Shown here: positions 14,684-23,562 of the stretch, in pieces
How positions within the stretch are numbered: position 1 is the first letter of the stretch
How the letters are laid out: the number at the start of each line of letters is the position of its first letter
Source: Candidatus Uhrbacteria bacterium
Lineage (GTDB): Bacteria > Patescibacteriota > Patescibacteriia > UBA9934
Assembly: GCA_903827265.1 (NCBI GenBank)
Contig: CAIKHN010000004.1
Location: 1-40,066, forward strand
Length of the DNA: 40,066 nucleotides
Direction of reading: 5' to 3'
Translations under genes and position numbers: made by a program
Notes under the pieces: model-generated
Databases searched by the model: none
What the model saw: the letters and a program-made list of their open reading frames with translations, nothing else
Told to the model about the DNA's origin: nothing

Positions 14684-16771
14684 TTATTTTCCCTGACGTG
14701 CTTCGACGATGGTCTTTTGCACGTTGGTTGGCACTTCCATGTACTGACCGAATTCCATGGAATAGCTTGCGCGTCCTTGGGTCATGGAACGGAGTGACGT
14801 GGAGTAACCGAACATTTCTGCGAGTGGAACGAGCGCTTTCACGAACTTGATGTTTCCGCGATCACCCATTTCCTGAATCTGTCCGCGCTTTCCGTTCAAG
14901 TCGCCAACGACAGATCCCATAAATTCATCTGGAGTAACCGCCTCCACCTTCATCATCGGCTCAAGCAACACTGGTTTTGCATTCTTGACGGCTTCCTGGA
15001 ATGCCATGCTTCCTGCCATCTTGAAGGCCGCTTCGTTGGAGTCCACGTCGTGGTAGCTTCCGTCGAAAACGGTAACCTTGATGTTGATGAGTGGGAATCC
15101 TGCGATCGCACCGCGATCCATAGATTCACGTGCACCTTTTTCAATTGCCGGAATGTATTCGCGAGGAATGCTTCCACCCTTGGTTTCTTCAAAGAACTCG
15201 AAGTTCTTTGCGTCTTCGCCGGTGTTTGGCTCCACGCGCAACCAGCAATGTCCGTACTGACCACGTCCACCAGACTGCTTGATGTACTTTCCTTCACCTT
15301 CTGCAGCAGCACGAATCGTTTCACGGTACGCAACCTGTGGGCGACCCACGTTTGCCTCAACACCGTATTCGCGCTTCATGCGATCCACCATGATTTCCAA
15401 GTGGAGCTCTCCCATACCAGCAATAATCGTCTGGTTGGAATCTGGATCGGTGGAAACGTGGAACGTTGGATCTTCTTCCTTCAACTTCTGAAGTGCAACT
15501 CCCATCTTTTCCTGGTCGCTCTTTGTTTTTGGCTCAAGCGCCTGAGAAATAACAGGCTCTGGGAATGTGATGGACTCAAGAACGACTGGGTGATCTGCAT
15601 CACAAAGCGTGTGACCGGTCGCCGTGCTCTTCAAACCAACAGCTGCCGCGATTTCTCCAGCGAACACTTCTTCAACATCCTCTCGGCTGTTTGCGTGCAA
15701 GCGGACGATGCGAGAAATGCGCTCCTTGTCGCCAGTTGTTGTGTTCAATACGTACGTTCCAGCTTTGATCGATCCGGAGTACACACGGAAGAAGGCAAGC
15801 TTTCCAACGAACGGATCTGCAGCGATCTTGAAAGCAAGTGCAGCAAATGGTGCGTCGTCCTTTGGTGGGCACGCGATCAATTCTTCGTGATCATCTGGAT
15901 TAAATCCGGTGATCGGTGGAACGTCCAGCGGCGATGGCAGGTAGTCGACAACTGCGTCGAGCATCTGCTGAACGCCTTTATTCTTGAGGGCGGAGCCACA
16001 AAGAATTGGGAAGATCTTCAAAGACACAACTCCTTTACGAAGCGCAATCTTCAGTTCTGGAACTGGGATTTCTTCACCAGCAAAGAACCGATCGAGCAAT
16101 GCTTCGTCTTCAGCAACAATTGCCTCAACCAAGTTCTTGCGGTATTCCTCTGCCTTTTCTTTGTACTCATCTGGAATTTCGATTTCATCAACCACCTTGC
16201 CCATGTCGTCCTTATAAATGAACGCCTTGCGCAAAAGAAGATCGATAATTCCCACGAAGTTGCTTTCAGTACCAATTGGCAACTGTACTGGGTACGCGTT
16301 TGGCGCCAAGCGCTTACGAATGGAATCGACGTCCTTATAGAAGTCAGCACCGGTTCGATCGAGTTTGTTAATGAAACAGACGCGAGGAACTTTGTATTTG
16401 TCAGCCTGGTGCCAAACAGTCTCAGACTGTGGTTCAACTCCAGCAACACCGTCGAACACCGTTACGCCACCATCGAGCACGCGAAGTGAACGCTCCACTT
16501 CCACGGTGAAGTCCACGTGGCCAGGAGTGTCGATGATGTTAATACGGTGATCCTTCCAGAAACATGTGGTTGCAGCAGCTGTGATGGTGATACCACGCTC
16601 TTGTTCCTGCTCCATCCAGTCCATGGTTGCCTCACCTTCATGCACTTCACCAATTTTGTGTTTTTTTCCAGTGTAGTACAGCACGCGCTCCGTTGTGGTG
16701 GTCTTTCCCGCATCGATGTGCGCAATGATTCCAATGTTCCGAACTCGTTCCAATGGATAATCACGGTTCAT
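14684..16771 (-). CDS. fusA: Translation elongation factor EF-G
   Basis: EF-G drives translocation and, with RRF, ribosome recycling. The 695 residues are full length: G1 AHIDAGKT (17-24), switch [14 protein letters not shown]3 DTPGHVDF, G4 NKLD, domain II, and domains III-V with [33 protein letters not shown] and the C-terminal [16 protein letters not shown]. It lies 18 nt after rpsG in the rpsL-rpsG-fusA order. tuf does not follow; a four-gene island does. Confidence 0.98.
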   Translation of the reverse strand: MNRDYPLERVRNIGIIAHIDAGKTTTTERVLYYTGKKHKIGEVHEGEATMDWMEQEQERGITITAAATTCFWKDHRINIIDTPGHVDFTVEVERSLRVLDGGVTVFDGVAGVEPQSETVWHQADKYKVPRVCFINKLDRTGADFYKDVDSIRKRLAPNAYPVQLPIGTESNFVGIIDLLLRKAFIYKDDMGKVVDEIEIPDEYKEKAEEYRKNLVEAIVAEDEALLDRFFAGEEIPVPELKIALRKGVVSLKIFPILCGSALKNKGVQQMLDAVVDYLPSPLDVPPITGFNPDDHEELIACPPKDDAPFAALAFKIAADPFVGKLAFFRVYSGSIKAGTYVLNTTTGDKERISRIVRLHANSREDVEEVFAGEIAAAVGLKSTATGHTLCDADHPVVLESITFPEPVISQALEPKTKSDQEKMGVALQKLKEEDPTFHVSTDPDSNQTIIAGMGELHLEIMVDRMKREYGVEANVGRPQVAYRETIRAAAEGEGKYIKQSGGRGQYGHCWLRVEPNTGEDAKNFEFFEETKGGSIPREYIPAIEKGARESMDRGAIAGFPLINIKVTVFDGSYHDVDSNEAAFKMAGSMAFQEAVKNAKPVLLEPMMKVEAVTPDEFMGSVVGDLNGKRGQIQEMGDRGNIKFVKALVPLAEMFGYSTSLRSMTQGRASYSMEFGQYMEVPTNVQKTIVEARQGK

Positions 16772-16789
16772 AAAAGAAAGATCGAGGGT

Positions 16790-17257
16790 TTATCGAGCGA
16801 GGTGAGCGAACGCACGGTTTGCTTCTGCCATACGCTGAACGTCCAACTTCTTCTTGACGGCATCGCCTTCGTTCTTGGATGCTGCAATCAATTCCTCTGC
16901 GAGTTTCTCGCACATTGGACGGCCTTTCTTGCTGCGAGCAGCGACAAGGATCCAACGGTACGCCAACGCATAACGACGATCGCCGCGCACTGGCATTGGC
17001 ACCTGGTAGTTTGCACCACCGACGCGCTTCGATTTTACCTCGACAGCTGGCGTAACGTTCTTAATCGCGGTATCGAAAACTTCCAATGGATCAGCTTTCG
17101 TTTCCTCGGCGATGATCTCGAATGCATCGTACACAATGCCGCGAGCAATACTCTTCTTTCCACTTTCCATGACGTAATTGACTAACTTGGCAACCAAAAC
17201 GCTCCCGTATTTTGCATCAGGAGCGAGATTGCGCTTTGGAGCGGCTTTACCACGCAT
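16790..17257 (-). CDS. rpsG: 30S ribosomal protein uS7
   Basis: uS7 is a primary 16S rRNA-binding protein of the head and, in E. coli, represses the str operon by binding the rpsL-rpsG intergenic mRNA. I use the ATG at 17257 ([11 protein letters not shown]), giving 155 residues, the family length. Conserved parts include [35 protein letters not shown] and [15 protein letters not shown] 165-nt gap with a long hairpin precedes it. Confidence 0.97.
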   Translation of the reverse strand: MRGKAAPKRNLAPDAKYGSVLVAKLVNYVMESGKKSIARGIVYDAFEIIAEETKADPLEVFDTAIKNVTPAVEVKSKRVGGANYQVPMPVRGDRRYALAYRWILVAARSKKGRPMCEKLAEELIAASKNEGDAVKKKLDVQRMAEANRAFAHLAR

Positions 17258-17361
17258 ATTATATTTCTTTTGGCGACACCGTTTTGCTTCCCACGTGGAT
17301 GTGGTACTCGGCATCTATAAATTAATCCGAACGGATACTGACGAGGCTTTTCCATTCGAGC

Positions 17362-17404
17362 CTAGTTTCGATGCACGACGCAGTGTCATGATTCGGAACT
17401 AGGC
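17362..17404 (-). promoter_or_regulatory. Hairpin in the rpsL-rpsG intergenic region, possible uS7 autoregulatory site
   Basis: CCTAGTT (17362-17368) and AACTAGG (17398-17404) form the base of a stem extended by CGA/TCG; a smaller GGCC-ATTT-GGCC hairpin lies beside it at 17403-17414. The 165-nt gap is the widest in this operon and holds no gene. In E. coli the same interval carries the uS7 repressor site; the match here is by position and structure only. Confidence 0.4.
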
Positions 17405-17422
17405 CAAATGGCCAAGTCTTTG

Positions 17423-17866
17423 TTACTTCTTCTTCGCGCCGGCCTTTCCAGCCTTCGGACGCTTCGTTCCGTACAATGAACGGCTGCGATTACGGCCTTC
17501 GACACCTGCGGCGTCGTAACGACCACGGATGATGTGGTAACGGACACCTGGCAAGTCCTTCACGCGACCACCACGGATCATGACGATCGAGTGCTCCTGA
17601 AGATTGTGACCCTCGCCTGGGATGTACGCCGTGACTTCTGTTCCGTTTGAAAGGCGAACGCGGGCGATTTTACGCAAAGCCGAGTTTGGCTTTTTTGGAG
17701 TCATGGTGGTGACCTTCACACAAACACCACGCTTAAATGGTGCACCTTTGCGAAGAATCGTTTTCTTGCGATGCAAGGAATCCAAGGTGTACTGCATTGC
17801 TGGCGAAGCACTCTTGTTTTTCGCCTTTGTGCGTCCCTTTCGAAGTAATTGGTTAATTGTTGGCAT
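17423..17866 (-). CDS. rpsL: 30S ribosomal protein uS12
   Basis: uS12 is at the decoding centre. [12 protein letters not shown], the conserved [20 protein letters not shown] (lysine of the streptomycin-related loop present) and [32 protein letters not shown] are hallmarks. At 147 residues it has extra residues in the N-terminal third and a Lys-rich C-terminal tail. It heads the rpsL-rpsG-fusA unit with its own upstream promoter. Confidence 0.97.
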   Translation of the reverse strand: MPTINQLLRKGRTKAKNKSASPAMQYTLDSLHRKKTILRKGAPFKRGVCVKVTTMTPKKPNSALRKIARVRLSNGTEVTAYIPGEGHNLQEHSIVMIRGGRVKDLPGVRYHIIRGRYDAAGVEGRNRSRSLYGTKRPKAGKAGAKKK

Positions 17867-17911
17867 AGTCGTGCATTCCCGATCTGGGACGCCCTATTAA
17901 AAAGTAGCAAA

Positions 17912-17940
17912 AGCCTACCACAAGCCAAAAAATGGGTCAA
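17912..17940 (-). promoter_or_regulatory. Candidate rpsL promoter
   Basis: On the minus strand TTGACC (17935-17940), 17 nt, TAGGCT (17912-17917). An alternative is TTGGCT (17923-17928), 16 nt, with the extended -10 TGC-TACTTT (17901-17909), which shares TTTTGCTAC with the tuf promoter. Confidence 0.5.
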
Positions 17941-17954
17941 CGGAAGCCCTGTGC

Positions 17955-18518
17955 TTACAGGATCCCTTCCTCCTTTAACTTCGCCCGCATCACCTCCCAG
18001 CCAAGTTTCCGATGCGAAATGGCATTCTTTTCCTCCTTCGACATCTCGCCGTACGTCTTTTCCTGCCCGTCGAGGAGCACAAAGGGATCAAATCCGAATC
18101 CCCAGCCGCTAGACGGAGCACGTCCGGCCACAAATCTGCCGTGGACCTTGCCTTCGGCATAGAAAAACCGCGATCCGTCGGCGTACCCCACACCACAACG
18201 AATCGCCACCCGGTCGTTCCCAAGCTTTTCTGCAATTTCCACAGCGAGATCGTACCCAACATTATTCTGCCAAAACTTCACAAACGGGCCAGGGAATCCC
18301 TTCAGCACCTCAAGGTCCAATGAAACATCCTCCACAACAACCGGCGATCCGCACACCTTTTGTGCATACTCCGCCTTTGCTTTCACAATTTCCTCCAGCG
18401 AAAATGACTGAATCTCCGGCGTATCAATCGCCCTACTCTCAAGATCACTCATCTCCAAAATCATCCCCACCTCCAAAGCCTTATTTGGATTTCCAGTCAC
18501 GAGCGTCAGTGTTGGCAT
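17955..18518 (-). CDS. XTP/dITP (ITPA-type) pyrophosphatase
   Basis: Hydrolyses non-canonical purine nucleoside triphosphates (ITP, XTP) to monophosphates, cleaning the nucleotide pool. TLVTGNPNKALEV (residues 3-15) is the family N-terminus; VVEDVSLDLEVLKGFPGPFVKFW carries the metal-site region, and its PGPFVKFW resembles the eukaryotic/archaeal ITPA form (PGPYIKWF) more than the RdgB form. SSGWGFGFDPF is the usual substrate loop. 187 residues. GGAGGG lies five bases before the ATG, inside the end of the M50 gene, one of the best Shine-Dalgarno sites in the window. Confidence 0.88.
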   Translation of the reverse strand: MPTLTLVTGNPNKALEVGMILEMSDLESRAIDTPEIQSFSLEEIVKAKAEYAQKVCGSPVVVEDVSLDLEVLKGFPGPFVKFWQNNVGYDLAVEIAEKLGNDRVAIRCGVGYADGSRFFYAEGKVHGRFVAGRAPSSGWGFGFDPFVLLDGQEKTYGEMSKEEKNAISHRKLGWEVMRAKLKEEGIL

Positions 18519-18520
18519 AA

Positions 18521-19201
18521 TTACCCTCCAAAATACACCCCCAACAACCCGCCACACGACGAGCCGATCAAATGATCACAACCAAAATACGACGCCAATT
18601 GGATGAAATAGAATGGATCGTAGGGAGTCATGAGCGTGATGAGAACGAGGATGAGCATGATTTTTGGGCCGTTCATTTGTAGCCAACGCGCAAACCATTC
18701 GTAGCCAGTGCGATATGTAATGACGTCGACGAGTTTTGAACCGTCGAGCGGATGCACCGGAATAAGGTTGAACACCAAAAGTAAAAGATTCACGAGAACA
18801 GAAATAACGAGAAACGCGCCGAGCATCGTGTCCACACGAACAACGCCGGTCTCGAGGAATATTCGGAATAATCCTGCCGCGACAACGGCCATAATCAAGT
18901 TCGAGATCGGTCCAGCGAGTGCGATAAGTAGTCCGTCTTTCAATGGCGACTTCAAATTTCGTGGATCAAACGGCACCGGCTTTGCCCAGCCGAATCCAAT
19001 CGTAACAAGCATCAAAAATCCGAGCGGATCAAGATGCGCCAATGGGTTCAATGAAAGGCGACCAAACTTCTCTGCCGTATCATCACCGCGCCACTTCCCT
19101 ACAATCGCATGTGAAAACTCGTGAACCGTTAACGCAACAACAAGCGCCGTCAGCCAGACGAACGCGAGCATCGGCATAGTGAAGAAGAGTTGGAGCAACA
19201 T
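18521..19201 (-). CDS. Membrane metalloprotease, M50 (site-2 protease) family
   Basis: An intramembrane or membrane-bound zinc protease of 226 residues. HEFSH (27-31) in the first hydrophobic segment is the HExxH zinc site; NPLAHLDPLG and the C-terminal NLIPVHPLDGSK supply the third ligand (Asp of the DG motif). Several further hydrophobic segments follow. No PDZ or CBS domain is seen, so it belongs to the short S2P-like group. The start is one base after the murA stop (TAG-T-ATG); an upstream in-frame extension would overlap murA. Substrate unknown. Confidence 0.88.
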   Translation of the reverse strand: MLLQLFFTMPMLAFVWLTALVVALTVHEFSHAIVGKWRGDDTAEKFGRLSLNPLAHLDPLGFLMLVTIGFGWAKPVPFDPRNLKSPLKDGLLIALAGPISNLIMAVVAAGLFRIFLETGVVRVDTMLGAFLVISVLVNLLLLVFNLIPVHPLDGSKLVDVITYRTGYEWFARWLQMNGPKIMLILVLITLMTPYDPFYFIQLASYFGCDHLIGSSCGGLLGVYFGG

Positions 19202-19202
19202 A

Positions 19203-20498
19203 CTAGCTTGCGGTGACGTTCGCCCCAACCGCCTTGAGCTTGCCGTAGAGATCCTCGTATCCGCGTTCAAGATGTTCGAATCCGCTGAGTGTTGATTCAC
19301 CATCGGCGACCAATGCGGCGATAACGCACGCCAATCCGGCTCGGATGTCGAGCAGCTGCGTGGTTACACCGCGCAATGGCGTTGGGCCTTTAATAATCGC
19401 CGAGTGCTTATGGTTGTGATCTTTAAAACGACACGAAACTTCGCCCAGACATGTATCGAACAACGTCACATCGGCCCCCATTTCCTTCAGCACGTCGGTA
19501 TAACCAAAACGCTCTTCGTACACCGTTTCGTGAATCACTGATGTTCCCTCGGCCTGCGTCATTGCCACGAGGAATGGCTGCTGCCAGTCGGTCATAAATC
19601 CTGGATGTGTGTCAGTTTCGATTTGGATTCCCTTATACTTCGCTGCGCCCTTAAAAAGAATTCCGTTCTCGCGAACCTCGTAATCTCCCCCAATCAGTCT
19701 GACCGCGTTCAGGAACGTGATCATGTCGCGATGCACGGCGCCTTCACAGAAAATTTCGCCGCGTGTTGCAAGAGCCATACTCGCAAAGCTCGCCGCTTCC
19801 ATTCGATCTGCAACAACCGTGTGTTCACAACCGTGAAGTTTCTCAACGCCAATAATCTCGATGTGACGACCAGCACCAAGCTCGATGATAGCGCCCATCT
19901 TCTGGAGCATCATGATGAGCTCAATAATCTCCGGCTCGATTGCGGCATTCTTTACAACCGTACGTCCCTTCGCGAGAACACCGGCGAAAAGTGCAGTCTC
20001 CGTCGATCCCACCGACGGATATGGAAGATCGATAATCGCACCCTTCAACCCGTTCGATGCCTTCGCGTGGTAACCATCTGCATCGATTTCGATGACGGCG
20101 CCCATGCTTTCTAACAAATCGATGTGAAAATTCACTGGACGTGGACCAATCTTGTCTCCTCCGAGCGATGGCACAAATGCTTCGCCAGTACGATGAAGTA
20201 ATGGTGCGAGCGCCAAGATCGCCAAACGATTTTTCCGCGAAAGCGACATCGCCGACGAGGAACCAATCGCGGCAACACGAATCTTCAACGTGTGGTCGAT
20301 GAGATCGGTCGTTGCGCCAAGCGTGGTAACGAGTTCGCGAGCAATCTCCGACTCTTTCTGCAAAGGAATATTGTGCAACGTCACTTCCCCGTCCGTCAGT
20401 AAACTCGCAATGATCATTTTTGATGATGCGTTTTTTGATCCTGCAATCTTTACCGTTCCCTTCAGAGGTTTCCCACCAACGATTTTCATCATGTTCAT
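19203..20498 (-). CDS. murA: UDP-N-acetylglucosamine 1-carboxyvinyltransferase with Asp in place of the catalytic Cys
   Basis: MurA transfers enolpyruvate from PEP to UDP-GlcNAc, the first committed step of peptidoglycan synthesis. From the ATG at 20498 it has 431 residues. Lys22-Asn23 in GSKNAS and the TDWQQ segment match the active site. The loop GGDKIGPRPVNFH has Asp115 where E. coli MurA has Cys115, the residue alkylated by fosfomycin; Asp here is known from mycobacterial and chlamydial MurA and gives intrinsic fosfomycin resistance. The -10 TACACT ends ten bases before the chosen ATG; two further ATGs follow within nine bases. Confidence 0.95.
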   Translation of the reverse strand: MNMMKIVGGKPLKGTVKIAGSKNASSKMIIASLLTDGEVTLHNIPLQKESEIARELVTTLGATTDLIDHTLKIRVAAIGSSSAMSLSRKNRLAILALAPLLHRTGEAFVPSLGGDKIGPRPVNFHIDLLESMGAVIEIDADGYHAKASNGLKGAIIDLPYPSVGSTETALFAGVLAKGRTVVKNAAIEPEIIELIMMLQKMGAIIELGAGRHIEIIGVEKLHGCEHTVVADRMEAASFASMALATRGEIFCEGAVHRDMITFLNAVRLIGGDYEVRENGILFKGAAKYKGIQIETDTHPGFMTDWQQPFLVAMTQAEGTSVIHETVYEERFGYTDVLKEMGADVTLFDTCLGEVSCRFKDHNHKHSAIIKGPTPLRGVTTQLLDIRAGLACVIAALVADGESTLSGFEHLERGYEDLYGKLKAVGANVTAS

Positions 20499-20508
20499 AG
20501 ATAGTGGA

Positions 20509-20537
20509 AGTGTAACGGGAAAATGGAAAATTGAGAA
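20509..20537 (-). promoter_or_regulatory. murA promoter
   Basis: On the minus strand TTCTCA (20532-20537), 17 nt, TACACT (20509-20514), ten bases before the ATG at 20498. The upstream part lies just beyond the ndk terminator. Confidence 0.55.
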
Positions 20538-20540
20538 ACA

Positions 20541-20571
20541 AAAATCCCCCGAAGCCGAAGCTCGGGGGACT
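20541..20571 (-). terminator. Intrinsic terminator of ndk
   Basis: On the minus strand TCCCCCGA-GC-TTCG-GC-T-TCGGGGGA (stem with one bulged T) followed by TTTTTGTTT. Classic terminator between ndk and murA. Confidence 0.8.
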
Positions 20572-20580
20572 TTGAGGAAT

Positions 20581-21048
20581 TTAGATTCCTTCACCAAAGT
20601 GGAAACGATCGGTGAGCTTTTCGTAGGCGAAGAGTTCTTCGTCCTTGAAGAAGCGCTTAATTTCTACCGCCGCTGCCTCAAGAGAATCTGATGCGTGCAC
20701 CATGTTGCTTGGAACGTTCATGGAAAGATCCGCGCGGATGGTTCCGGCATCTGCCTTTCGTGGGTTTGTCGCGCCAACAACTTTGCGAACTTCATCGATG
20801 ATTTCAATACCTTCGTACACCACAGCAACAACCGGGGTTGAACGCATGTACTGCACCAATGATGGGAAGAATGGCTTGTCCTTAATGTGTCCGTAGTGCT
20901 CTGTGAGTGTTGCCTCGTCCAAGTGTGCCATCTTCATTGCGACCATCTTCAAGCCCTTGCGCTCGAATCGTCCCAATACTTCGCCAACTAATTCACGCTG
21001 TAATGCATCTGGCTTAATAAGTACCAATGTTCGCTGAATATCTGCCAT
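20581..21048 (-). CDS. ndk: Nucleoside diphosphate kinase
   Basis: Balances NTP and dNTP pools by phosphate transfer from ATP through a phosphohistidine. The 155 residues start MADIQRTLVLIKPDALQREL; the catalytic His118 is in NVPSNMVHASDS (family NxxHGSDS, here with Ala for Gly). ATNPRKADAGTIRADL is also conserved. Own promoter (TTGCCC, 17 nt, TACACT) and terminator make it a single-gene unit. Confidence 0.97.
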   Translation of the reverse strand: MADIQRTLVLIKPDALQRELVGEVLGRFERKGLKMVAMKMAHLDEATLTEHYGHIKDKPFFPSLVQYMRSTPVVAVVYEGIEIIDEVRKVVGATNPRKADAGTIRADLSMNVPSNMVHASDSLEAAAVEIKRFFKDEELFAYEKLTDRFHFGEGI

Positions 21049-21073
21049 AGGATTTGGGCTAAGATTTGCGGAG

Positions 21074-21102
21074 AGTGTAGTCGAAAAGCGGGAATTGGGC
21101 AA
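21074..21102 (-). promoter_or_regulatory. ndk promoter
   Basis: On the minus strand TTGCCC (21097-21102), 17 nt, TACACT (21074-21079). Identical hexamers to the infB promoter. The leader is about 18-20 nt, without a Shine-Dalgarno site. Confidence 0.65.
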
Positions 21103-21104
21103 AT

Positions 21105-23477
21105 CTAGTGAACGACGACAGCGTCACCGGCGACATCAACAAGAACATCGCCGACTTGATCCGTACGGAAAATCTGTGCACCAACCGATTCTAGACGGCC
21201 GATCGTGAATGGACTTGGGTGGCCGTAATGATTATCGGCGCCGACCGAGATGATCGCGATCTTTGGCTGAAGCATTTGGAGGAAATCGAGACTGGATGAT
21301 GTGTCGCTTCCGTGATGACCGACCTTAAGGACATCGACGTGACCGATCTCGCCGAGTTGGGATTCGACCTCGGCCTCTGTGTCGCCGGTGAACAACATTT
21401 TCTTCTCACCGACCGTGAGAAGCGTGACGATCGATCGGGCGTGAACGTTATCGGAATGAAGATCGGTGGTTGCATTGGGAGGCCAAAGGATTTGAAGGGA
21501 TGAGTCCGGTCCAAGGAACCTAGATTGCTTCGCTGCGCTCGCAATGACTGAAACTGAATCTGGTCGATTTTTAACTGCATCGAACGCCTCGGCCGATGGA
21601 GCCGAGTAGGCCATGCCGTTATCCACGATCTCATCGATGGAATAGGTGCCAATAAGTCCTATAAGACCGATGATGTGATCGGCGTGGGGATGAGTTGCGA
21701 TAACAACGCTCACATGTCGTTCCCATGGGAAACGGACGGTTGCGAGCTTCTCGAGCATACCGAATCGGGTTGGCCCACCGTCGATGACAATGTCGCGATC
21801 GGCGCCGTCCAAATAGATTCCGTCGCCCTGCCCAACATCGAACACCCACACATGAACACCTTTGGTATTCCATCGCTCAGCGTGTAAGCCGATGATACCG
21901 ATGTTCACGATGAAAAGTACGACGAAAGCGCCGATCATGAAGCGAATATGCTCCCAATGCCATGAATCGAGACTGCGCTCGAAGGCTGGATGAAGCTTAC
22001 GGATCATCGATGCAGCAGTCGCAAGCCCGATCATCGAAACAATCACCGCAATCGATGGCGGAATCGGAACTGAGGCAAACGGAATTCGAGCGAAGGCTCC
22101 AATAATGCCGGTCATCGTTACTAACGCCGTCCATGCCGGAAGCGCAATCCAAACACCGATCTGCGGCACGATCGATGAAATAAAAATCGATCCTGTGCCA
22201 AACGCCATCGCAAACGGAATGAACGGCAACACGAGCATATTCACGAACGGGGCGACAACCGAGAGTGAACCGAAAGAAACCAACGTAATCGGTAGGGTCG
22301 AGATTGTTGCTGCAAAAGTCGAGGCAAGCGATTCGCGAACGCCGAACGATGTCGGGATTCGTTTCAATATCGGGGCAATACGATCGGTAAGGACGATTAA
22401 ACCGATTGTGGCGGAGATCGAAAGCTGAAATCCAACATCATCGCGCAACAATCGCGGCTCGACGAGAAGCATGACGGCAACCGTGAGCGCGATGATGTTT
22501 CGCGGCGACGTGTGGCGACCGATGTGACGAGACGTAAGAGCAAGAACGCCCATCACTCCAGCACGAATCACCGCGGCACCAGCCCCGGCAATAATGACGA
22601 AGCCACCGATCATGAGGACAACAATTGGATATGCTTGTCGGCGATAGAGTCCGAGTGTCACGAGAAGAATCAACGCAAGATCGGCAACAACAGCGACGTT
22701 ATATCCGCTTGCTGCAACAATATGACTCGTGCCCGTTTCGCGGAACGCTGTCTTCCATGTTTCTGAAAATGAATTCTCCCCCATCAACAACCCGAGAAGG
22801 AGTGTCGCCTGCGGTTCTGGGAGAATCGATCGGATACGTTGGTCGACGAACGCGTGGATTGCGCCGATGCCCATGTAAAACGTGTCACTCATTGATGGCC
22901 CGGCTGGCGCAAACGTAAACGGCGCGTACGACACTCGGCAAATAGCGTAAATCGATTTCGCCGCAAGAAACCGGTCATACGCAAAACCATCAAACGGCTG
23001 AGGTTCTTCCAACGCACACGATGCACGAATCCTGTCACCGATTTTTCCCACCGAGGAGATCGGCGCATCGATGAGGATACGATCATCACGTCCAGGATTC
23101 GACGGCGCCTCGATCGATAACAGATCAACCGTATACGTCACGCCGTCATCCTTCAGATCTGCGCCGATAATTCGGCCCTCGACAACAACATTCTTCCCTA
23201 CTTCGTTCGCAATCGAATTCGCTCCAGGCCCAACGCTCCAATATCGCCCAGCACCAAGAAGGACGCCGATCGCAAACACCCCAACCAAAAGCGCCCGATC
23301 CCTTTTGGGAATCGAGCGCGTCAACCACAACAGCAATCCGAGACATCCGATCGTAACGATCACGATCAGCACAATCGGCAACCACGACGCAAAACCAATT
23401 CCCGTACCAATCCCAACACACGCAAAGAAAACGATCCAAGAAGGCGTTGCGGAGCAATTCAACATAGCTCCGACCAT
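21105..23477 (-). CDS. comEC: ComEC/Rec2-type DNA uptake channel
   Basis: ComEC carries single-stranded DNA across the inner membrane during natural transformation. The 790-residue protein has N-terminal hydrophobic helices, an OB-like soluble segment (about 80-190), the multi-helix Competence domain (GTSHIVAASGYNVAV is the hallmark), and a C-terminal metallo-beta-lactamase-like domain with THPHADH (HxHxDH) and KVGHHGSD. Residues about 643-652 (ASAAKQSR) are encoded by an inserted palindromic repeat. The true start may be the ATG at 23465, since TGG-TAGTAT upstream could be an extended -10 that includes the first ATG. No comEA or pilus genes are in the window. Confidence 0.93.
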   Translation of the reverse strand: MVGAMLNCSATPSWIVFFACVGIGTGIGFASWLPIVLIVIVTIGCLGLLLWLTRSIPKRDRALLVGVFAIGVLLGAGRYWSVGPGANSIANEVGKNVVVEGRIIGADLKDDGVTYTVDLLSIEAPSNPGRDDRILIDAPISSVGKIGDRIRASCALEEPQPFDGFAYDRFLAAKSIYAICRVSYAPFTFAPAGPSMSDTFYMGIGAIHAFVDQRIRSILPEPQATLLLGLLMGENSFSETWKTAFRETGTSHIVAASGYNVAVVADLALILLVTLGLYRRQAYPIVVLMIGGFVIIAGAGAAVIRAGVMGVLALTSRHIGRHTSPRNIIALTVAVMLLVEPRLLRDDVGFQLSISATIGLIVLTDRIAPILKRIPTSFGVRESLASTFAATISTLPITLVSFGSLSVVAPFVNMLVLPFIPFAMAFGTGSIFISSIVPQIGVWIALPAWTALVTMTGIIGAFARIPFASVPIPPSIAVIVSMIGLATAASMIRKLHPAFERSLDSWHWEHIRFMIGAFVVLFIVNIGIIGLHAERWNTKGVHVWVFDVGQGDGIYLDGADRDIVIDGGPTRFGMLEKLATVRFPWERHVSVVIATHPHADHIIGLIGLIGTYSIDEIVDNGMAYSAPSAEAFDAVKNRPDSVSVIASAAKQSRFLGPDSSLQILWPPNATTDLHSDNVHARSIVTLLTVGEKKMLFTGDTEAEVESQLGEIGHVDVLKVGHHGSDTSSSLDFLQMLQPKIAIISVGADNHYGHPSPFTIGRLESVGAQIFRTDQVGDVLVDVAGDAVVVH
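21522..21549 (-). repeat. Dispersed GATTGCTTCGC-type repeat inside comEC
   Basis: AGATTGCTTCGCTGCGCTCG, continuing GCAATGAC, is a partial palindrome (ATTGC...GCAAT). I recognise this sequence as a short repeat seen in many unrelated bacterial genomes; translated in this frame it gives the familiar IASAAKQSR peptide. It sits in frame between two parts of the metallo-beta-lactamase-like domain. Confidence 0.7.
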
Positions 23478-23513
23478 ACTACCAAATTTTCGTAAACATT
23501 AAGAAAACGCGAA

Positions 23514-23541
23514 GGCCCCGAACTGCGTACAGTCCAGGGCC
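23514..23541 (-). terminator. Terminator after the helical protein gene 23563-24642
   Basis: GGCCC (23514-23518) and GGGCC (23537-23541) with inner ACTG/CAGT form a stem of about 12 bp including wobble pairs; on the minus strand TTCGCGTTTTCTT follows. Confidence 0.6.
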
Positions 23542-23562
23542 CCGTGATGTCGTCGACGAACG

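Noticed and set aside
15050-16489. Long 479-residue plus-strand frame inside fusA.
   Set aside because: It lies wholly antisense to a certain EF-G gene, is rich in Trp, Cys and Asn, and has no recognisable domain.
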